Source of the DNA: Elmis aenea
Taxonomy: Eukaryota; Arthropoda; Insecta; Coleoptera; Elmidae
Length of the DNA stretch: 64,000 nucleotides
Assembly: GCA_947652605.1 (NCBI GenBank)
Contig: OX393580.1
Location: forward strand, 19,798,159-19,862,158
Direction of reading: 5' to 3'
Shown here piece by piece: positions 41,901 to 50,900 of the stretch; the stretch's first letter is position 1; the number at the start of each line of letters is the position of its first letter. The position numbers and the translations under genes are program-made. The notes beneath the pieces are model-generated. The model was not told where the DNA came from, searched no databases, and saw only the letters and a program-made list of their open reading frames with translations.

Positions 41901-44900
41901 TGTTTCAGAGGCTTGATGAACTTTTGTAATTAAATTTTTAATTGAAAATAAAAGCTTTACGGTGGCATTAATTATTATTTCGTCCAGACACGAAGGTTAT
42001 AAATATAAAGGCACTTCGTGAATGAAATGACCTGAGATAATGTTAAGTCCATCGATTTGCAATGGCATTTCCGAGAACCAGGAATGGAGTCACCTGTTAT
42101 TTTTAGATTGATTTAGAACAGGTAAAGTGGAAGGATGATTCAAAGGACGAAAATATTAAAATGTCACTTTAATTGTAAAGGAACTGATTTGTGCACGTAA
42201 AAATCAATTAATTAACATTTTTTTTAAAGAACCAAACGCCTCTTGGCCTTTCAATCCAACGATATTAAAAAGATTTTGTGAAACCATAAATACCAAAATT
42301 TCACACAAGTCTGTATAAGTTACTTCAAAAAGTTTTCAGCGTTTTTATATAAATGTTCAACGTAAGCAAAGACTTCAAAGAATTTCTGTTACTTATTGAA
42401 ACATCTGACTCTTAAAATTTCAAGGGGCATCCAAAGAAAAAGCTTATTGATGTTGGATTTTAATTTGGCAAAGGACAATGCTGAAAAAATGTGAATAAGA
42501 ATCCTGCAGTGAAAGTGCTTTGGAAATAAGGAAGAAAGAACCTTAATGGAAAAAGTTATCGCACTGGGAGCTGTAAAAATAAAGTCTATCTGTTTTTCCG
42601 GGCCAGTATAGGTATCTTCCAATCGATATGAGATGTTTGTAGCTTACATTAAGAAGGAAAAAAGTGTTCTTTCCGGAAGACCATACCAATTTTTTTGGTG
42701 CAAACTCTTTGTCACATTAAATATTGAAGGTAAACTATGCCAAGCAAGTTTTAAAAATATTTAAATAACTTTCAAAATTTTCACGATGTTGGCAACTATT
42801 TGTTGTTTAGTACAATGTTTTACAATTGTATTAGTTTATTTTTAATTACCGTAGTGTTTTGAGTATGAATTTCATAAAAAAAATATATTTTTGCAAGGAA
42901 AAATGAGTAAGCATATCGATAAAGTCAAAGCCACATACGATAGGTATCAAAAAAATTAAAGTTTGCCATGTGTCTTAGGGCAGTGTTTCTTAAACTTTTT
43001 TCTTCGCGACCCACTTTCGAGGTTAAAAAATTGTCGCGACCCAACAAAGTTTTGTTACTTTAAAATGATAATATTAACCATTCATAACCATGGACCCGAA
43101 CCGAACCGGAACTAGAACAAAAACAGTAACGAACCGGTACATTTTTCATGATACGTGAACCGGAACCGAAAGTTAGTTAAAAAACAACAAAACCGCAAAA
43201 TTGAACCGAACCAACTGGTGAAAACCGGTTCAAACCGCTATAACCTGTTCAATTTGGATCAATTATATTTCTTAACCCTTTGCCTGTCCTGTGCATCACC
43301 GGTGATGCACACAAAAAAATGGTCCTTCGTACGCTCTGTGTATCTTTGCACTTGCTAGATGCTTTACACTTATCCTGACAACTACATTATACGTATAAAA
43401 TAATCCCATAGAGCCGTAGAACATGATACATGAAATATTTAAAGGGACGTGCGGCACAAATTTTATGTAAAATTTGTGGACAGAGGGTTAATGACACTGC
43501 ATATTTTTTATTTTCGTAATTTTGACTACATTTGACCAAAAATAGAAAAATTTGAGACAATTTAATTGATAAATATGCATCGTCATCATAAACATTTTTG
43601 CATAATTTATAGGTACTTTTTAAAATGTCCTGTTAAAAACGAAAGGCATTAGGTAAACCGGAACTAGAAATGAACCGTTGCGTTGGCGCCGAATCGGTTG
43701 AGGAATCATTATAAAATAAAAACCGGTGGTTCGGAACGTAAACCGAAAAATTAAAATTTATCGAACCGGTAACCGGAACTGAACCGTTTTTTGCGGTTCG
43801 CGTCCCTGTTTACAACCATTATTATTTTTATAATGATAAAAAAAACAATATTGAATTTGCTATTAAATTTATTTATAATCTAAAACTCAAAATCTCATTA
43901 CACAAAACATTACCTTTAAAATAAAAAAAATATTAATTTCCGGCTTGGTTAAATAAATAAAAACCTTATTAATAGTTTCAATATGGTTTGCGACCTAAAA
44001 TAAATTTTCGTGACCCATTTTTGGGTCGCGACCCACAGTTGAATAAACACTGTCTTGGGGTACAAACAATAATTAACTGTTGAATGTAGTTATTTTATGC
44101 TATGGAAGGGTGTCTTCTACTTCTTTCCTAGCTTATTTGCCCACGAAAAGCTCCCAACGAGATATTTAGGATTGGAATAACTGCTTATTTCAGTTTTTCG
44201 TCTACATTAAGAGCATCATCAAATGTTAAAAAAAAGTATCTAGTAACAGTACTGTGTAAAGAACATCTTGTCTTATTTAACTCGCTTCCTACTTCTTATC
44301 CTTTTCGAGATCCCCAGTGGCCCGTATACAACAAACAGACTGCACATATACAAATACTAAACCATAAAGTCTAATCCTGAATCATTTACAAATGTTCCAC
44401 CAGAATCAAAACCCACAGATTTGCCGACTTCCGCGATTTTTTTTATTACTCTCCATAAAACTTCACTCAGCGCTGGGGTTTTAAAAATTAATAGCGATCC
44501 CATTCGGTAAATGAGCAAAGACCATTAATGTACATCTTCCAGCAGTTAATACAAGAAATTGAAGCAATTAAAACACCGGAAATGATGAAAATGAAGAAGC
44601 CCCTCTAGATGTATTAATATAAACGTCCATTTTTAATGAGCAGCTCATAAAAGATCAGAGGGTGCTTCTCAGTGACTCACTCGACTGTTAATCTTGAAAC
44701 TTCCACATCACGCTGATGTATCGGACACGTTGAGTTATGTTAAAGCATTCTTTGTAGTTAATGTGTTACATATTTTAAGTTTTTAATAACAAAGGGGTAA
44801 GGGACTAGCCTCGTAAATCGAAATATATGGGTAACAATTTACAAAGTCGAGTGTAAACATGTCAGCAACACTTACCAAGACGTTGAGTAGTTATTTAACA

Positions 44901-47900
44901 TGGCATCTTCGCAGAGTGTTCTCTCGAGTCTTTGTTTAAATGTTAAAAAAGTAGCATGTGGCGGTTTTAAAGGCCGACGCACTCATTAGGCTTAGAAAAA
45001 CATTAACAAATGGCGAGTTTACATTTCGATTTTAAGTGGGTGACTAGATTATTGGGTGGTAGGCATCTGGAGTTGGGCGCGAAAAACCTTTACCGGTCAT
45101 TTCCGCCAAACTCTTGAAATTGTTTAGGCATAAAAGTTGTATAACATGCCTATTGTTGTCAAAATTTGGTGTTGCAAGGATGAATCACGTTTTTTTAAAA
45201 AGTTATTTACCAACGAACAATGTTATTTACAAGAAACACTTCACCAACTGACTAGAACATAAACTAATGATTAATTTAAGTACATGTTTGGCTATAACAG
45301 CAATTAAAATCCGTCTCCACGTTCCATGCCGAAGAGCAGCTTCGCACAGATGATAACAAAATATGTTATTTATTTACAGTTCGAAGTGTACACTGACCAG
45401 ACGCGAACCACTAACCACTCGAGGAGTTCCTTGATGTCTTGTTGTAACCACTGCGTGCCACTATCAATTTAACGATGCTTCCAGTTAATTTAAAAATTAA
45501 AACATCGCAACTGGTCAACGTTGGGCGGTTCGGGTTAGGATCCAGCGAGCGGTTCCGCTTCTGTATACTGGGGATTATTCTCGACACACCCCCACCGAAA
45601 GCAGCCCTGTATTATTGATCCGTCTTCAGCGCAGTCGCATTTTTGATGTTAAATAAAAATAAAGTTCGAAACGGTGTCGACAATTTTTCATTCGATTGGA
45701 TTTTATGGCGAAAGCAGCAATGCCGGAGTATTCTAACTGTACCGATGGGTTTATTGCGAGGGGGATGTTTTAACAATGGATATAGTTTAGGTTGAGTTGT
45801 GAGATCTAAGCGGGCCATGAGGTATGCTGCCCATTGTTGGCCGTGGTGCACTATGTATAAGACACACACGCGGACCTTGGGGTCGATATACAACGAGTCG
45901 TGCAGGTCCGTACTTAAACTATTGTTGGTTTGTTAGTTATATTTACATGCGGGAGTTACGATTTTTAATCAGAATAAATAAAGCGGTGAATTGAAAGCAA
46001 GTTTATTTCTTCATTTATCTTCATTCACTTTGAGACATTTTAGCCAACGTTCTGAAAGCTCATCATAAAAAAGTCCTTTGTACGAAAGCTTATAGACACG
46101 AAAAGGCATTTTCCAATTCCTTTCAGCTCTAATGGCGTTCATTTCTCAGTTATCCTTTGCTAAAGAAATGAAAATCTATAGGAGCTAAGTCCGGAGAACA
46201 GGAGGGAGGATGATCAAGATTCTCATAATTAACTCCTTTCTCGTATTACTTGTTTGTTGAGCTATGTGGGAAGATGCATGGACTTGCAGTAGAACCACTG
46301 CGGAACTTTTGACCAAGTACCATCGTGTCTTTTCAATAAGTTTCCATAAACTAATTTTATTTCTGGGCAGTACATTTTCGAATGAACAATATGTTTTGAT
46401 TGTAAGAACTTTCTTTGTTCATAAAACAATAATCAGAATCACAACTTCCTTTTGATGCAATTTTGTTTGGTAAAATGTTTCGAGGATTTTTTGACGTCTA
46501 ACCAGGATCTTAATCGGTTTGAATAGTTGTAAAAAATCCATTTATCAACACAATTGAGTGTGCGATCCAAAAATAAACTTTCTTGAACAGAATAGAGGTG
46601 CACACCAACAATCTTTATCATTTGGATTAACTTTGCAGTACCAGCATTTTAAAGATTTTTATCAGCATTAAGCATATCTTGTTTTTTTTTTTTAAAGAAG
46701 TTACCAGTTAAACATTTTTAGAAGTACAGGGTGGGCAAATTTCAATGTTTTAATAGGGAATCTCTTTAACCCTTTGCCTGTCCTGTGCATCACCGGTGAT
46801 GCACACAAAAAAATGGTCCTTCGTACGCTCTGTGTATTATATGAAAAACACATATCTTTGCACTTGCTAGATGCTTTACACTTATCCTGACACTACATTA
46901 TACGTATAACATAATCCCATAGAGCCGTAGAACATGATAAATGTGAAATATTTAAATGGACGTACGGCACAAATTTTATGTAAAATTTGTGGACAGGCAA
47001 AGGGTTAACTATAAGAGGTATCAAAAAACGGACCGCGCAACCTCGACCTCTTTTTTCGAGAAAAAGTTAATGGTGAAAACTAAAATTGGTTATCGTTTTT
47101 TGTTTTCGAGTTATCGCCGATAACTCGATTTTTCGACTTTTCGTTTTATGACTGTATTTTGCTTGTTTATGAAACTAAACAAAAATAATTTTGACCTTCT
47201 ACAGGCACTTTTTTAATAGGAATGCAGTGGCGTAGTCATTTTTTCAAAAAAAAAACCGAAATTTGAGTTGTGACATAAAGTTGTATTTTTTTAAATGGAA
47301 CCCATAGTTGGCCATGACTTATTTAAATTACTTATTTTTTTATCATTCTAAATATATAAGGGTTGATGTATTTATTTTCAATAATACGCAAGTTACGGAG
47401 GTTTTTTAGATTTTTTTTAAAACAAAATTGTAGTAGGCTATGAAAACAAAAACAAAAAAAAGGTGTAAAACCTTTTAAAACTCATTTGGTACAAGCTACG
47501 AAGGTTTTGTAATTTGTTGTTGTGATAATCATTATAAATATATAAAAATAAGGAAACAACGATAAAGTCGGAATCTGCAGTAATGTAGTTTATTGTAGTT
47601 TATCTTATGTTCAAATATTTATAATGATTATCACAACAACAAATTACAAAATTTTCGTAACTTGTACCAAATGAGTTTTAAAAGGTTTTACACCCTGTTT
47701 TGTTTTTGTTTTCACAGCCTACTAATAATTTTGTTTAAAAAAAAAAAACTAAAAAACCTCCGTAACTTGCGCATTATTGAAAATAAATACATCAACCCTT
47801 ATATATTTGGAATGACAAAAAAATAAGGAATTTAAATAAGTCATAGCCAACTATGGGTTCCATTTAAAAAATACAACTTTATGTCACAACTCGAATTTGA

Positions 47901-50900
47901 GTTTTTCTTTTTGAAAAATTGATTACGCCACTGCATTCCTATCAAAAAAGTGCCTGTAGAACGTCAAAATTATTTTCATAAACAAGCGAGATATAGTGAT
48001 AAAACGAAAAGTCGAAAAATCGAGTTATCGGCGATAACTCGAAAACAAATGACGATAACCAATTTTAGTTTTCACCATTAACTTTTTTTCGAAAAAAGAG
48101 ATCGAGGATGCGCGGTCCGTTTTTTGATACCTCTTATAGTTACAGAGATTCCCTATTAAAACATCGAAATCTGCCCACCCCGTACATGCAGTTTCTTTTA
48201 ATATTTCAGAGTTCTCTTAGACGTTTGATTTGGTGTATTCACATAATAAGCTAACAATTTTGTAAATTAGTTATAAAATAAAAGAGAAAATGTTTTTCTT
48301 TTTTCTAAATTACTTTTGTCCGGAATCGCATTAAAAAATAGTTTTATTACTGTCCTGTGTTTGCATTGTTACAGAGGAGCATGTGTGGTTAGGACATCCC
48401 ACTTCGTTAGACAAGGTTTCCTTTTTCAACACAATAAATATGATTTGATGACGTAGTCTGATATCGAAGGGACTTTAATGTAGTGGGTGATGTAGATTTG
48501 TGGTTCTGGCATAACACTGATAACGCACGATGTTGTTTGTCTTCGCTTTATAATAATGGCAGACTTTTCCTTGAACATTTATCACCCAAAAAAGCAACGA
48601 GTATCTTTCCTAAATAATAACTCACTGAGAAATTATCAGATCACTTTTTGTCCACAAATAATATTGAGTTAAAGATAAAAACACTTGGGATCCACAAAAA
48701 TGCATTATTTGTGGAGAGTGATTAAATATTTGTTTTAAAAAAGCCAATGCTTATATATAAAATGATAACACAATGTTTTGGCTTTAATTTGAGCAAAAAG
48801 TCAAGATAATCGGATGATAGGAAAAAAAGTTGTAAGGAAAACATAAACAATTCGTTTAATTTTGGACCATGTTACACACCTTTAGCTACTAAATTTTCTA
48901 ACTCTTGTAATTTTGAATGCTAAGATATAAAAACGCGACAAAACGTAGTGGAACACCCTCTCTATATGTATACGCTTTAATTTTCACCTAACGACTACTT
49001 TTGTGTTTACCGGAAACACGTGAGGCGAAGCGGAAAATTCAGTTTCATTAACTACCGAAAATTACATTTAATTTTAGGTCAATTTAAGTTACAGCTATTT
49101 AAAAACAACAAGAAACCGGTTTTTATGTGTTCTATTAAAATCATAATGTTGTTTTACAAGTAAAGTTTTGTAAACGATAAAGCTACCGACAAACTACACA
49201 CATATTCTGGGAAACCATCGACTGTGGGATTGAAAGCATAAAATTTTAAATGAGGATAATTTGATGAAATCTTGCGTGTTTAGAAATTAGGAATCGCTTT
49301 TTCTTTTGACATTAAAAAATTAAAACCAGGGGTTTGGAGTAGTCCAATTTTTGAATTGCTCCGCTCCGGCATCAAAATGCCTGCTCCGGCTCCGCTCCAG
49401 CTCCGCTCCGTGCTCCAAATATTGTTAACATTAATAAAAATTGTTTTTTAAAGACAAAGTTTTAATGTTATCGGATATGTAGAAATTGGTCAAAAATAAC
49501 AATATTTGACCCTAACAAACAAGTGAAGTTAAATAAATGTTTGAAAAAACATATTATTGATCTTCAAACATTGAAAAAAAGAAAAAAAACATAGTTTTTT
49601 TTTTAAATTGTACATAATAAACTGGAGCAGTGGAGCAATAAAAATTTTTTGCTCCGGGCTCCGCTCCTGCTCCGGGCAAAAACTCATTGCTCCACTGCTC
49701 CGTGCTCCAGCTCCGTGCTCCGCTCCAAACCCCTGATTAAAACGTCAATATATGAAGTTTTTAAAATGTGAGATGCCTATCAAAACAAAGCAGTTGAAAA
49801 ACAAGAGGAAAATTATGCTGTTGCTTCTAAATTTGTGTGAAGAAATGAATTCAAGTCTGCAGAATTTTAAGCATTACTAATGAAAACTTAAGATGGAAAA
49901 ACACTAATGTTTCTGGTTAATATCGCAAAGAGAAAGTGAGTCCCTGTATCGTCTTTAGCCCTGCTGAGAGAGTAGTCTCATGGAGTTACCAGTGGTTACC
50001 AGTTATCACTATGAGAATAAATTTGAAGTCCATTAAAAAAAAAAACATTATTCCTGCTTTATCCGCAGTATATGTATTCTACTTAACGAATTTACCATTG
50101 TTACATCATTTTTCTTCAATCTGCTTAAAAGCGAATTCTGAGCATAATTGAAGGACAAAAAGTAAAATGTTAATGAACAATTTTATACAGTGTGTACAAA
50201 AAGTAACGTCACGGGTCAATAGTTCGTCTTGTGATAATATTCAAAAAATAATTCGATTAAAAGATGTTTGTCGTCATTTGCTACATAACCTTAAATTATT
50301 TTCAAATGGACACAGTGTTTTGCTTTTGCGAAAATATTCATATATACAGGACTCTAAAAAAATATTAATATTTTACAACTTAGCAATGTCAGAACGAATG
50401 TCTTTGATACCTTAGTTGACAGTGGTATCATAGTGATTGTCGACGTTAAAATTTTCAAATAATATTCAGGGTGTTTTTTTATGCACGGTCCATTTGGCTT
50501 AACTTCAAACACAAATAAGACAATTTTTTTAAATGGAACAGCCTAAATATTTTTACATTTTTCTATCGATAATTTAAGATTGCTGTATTTCTTTTAATAT
50601 TTTGTAGTTTATCTTTTGTTGTATCGAGCTGAATAAAACACATATAGAAAATTTACTTACAATGTATCGTTCTGCTGTATTTTATTCCTGCTGTCCACTG
50701 CCAAGCTGTGTCTGAGTGTAACCTCCCGTCGTAGTTTTCCTGGGAAAATCAAGAAAATTTTAAAGCTAAATTAAGAACTATTAGCTCTTAATTAGACATC
50801 TTCACAAAGTTTGTACTAGGAACCCCGAATGTCTTTGCAAGTATCAAAAAACGACAGTATCTTAGATTTAAATTTGAGAGACTTTATTTTTGTTAAAAAA

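Larger units (their letters stand above)
42981..44052. mobile_element. Non-autonomous hAT element (CAGTGTTTCT ends), with nested insertions
   Basis: The left end CAGTGTTTCTTAAACTTTTT with CGCGACCCAC is mirrored by GTGGGTCGCGACCC...CACTG at the right, the classic hAT/Charlie-type terminus. Flanks TCTTAGGG (42973-42980) and TCTTGGGG (44053-44060) agree at 7 of 8 positions. A second hAT-like element and a piggyBac-type MITE are nested inside. Confidence 0.88.
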
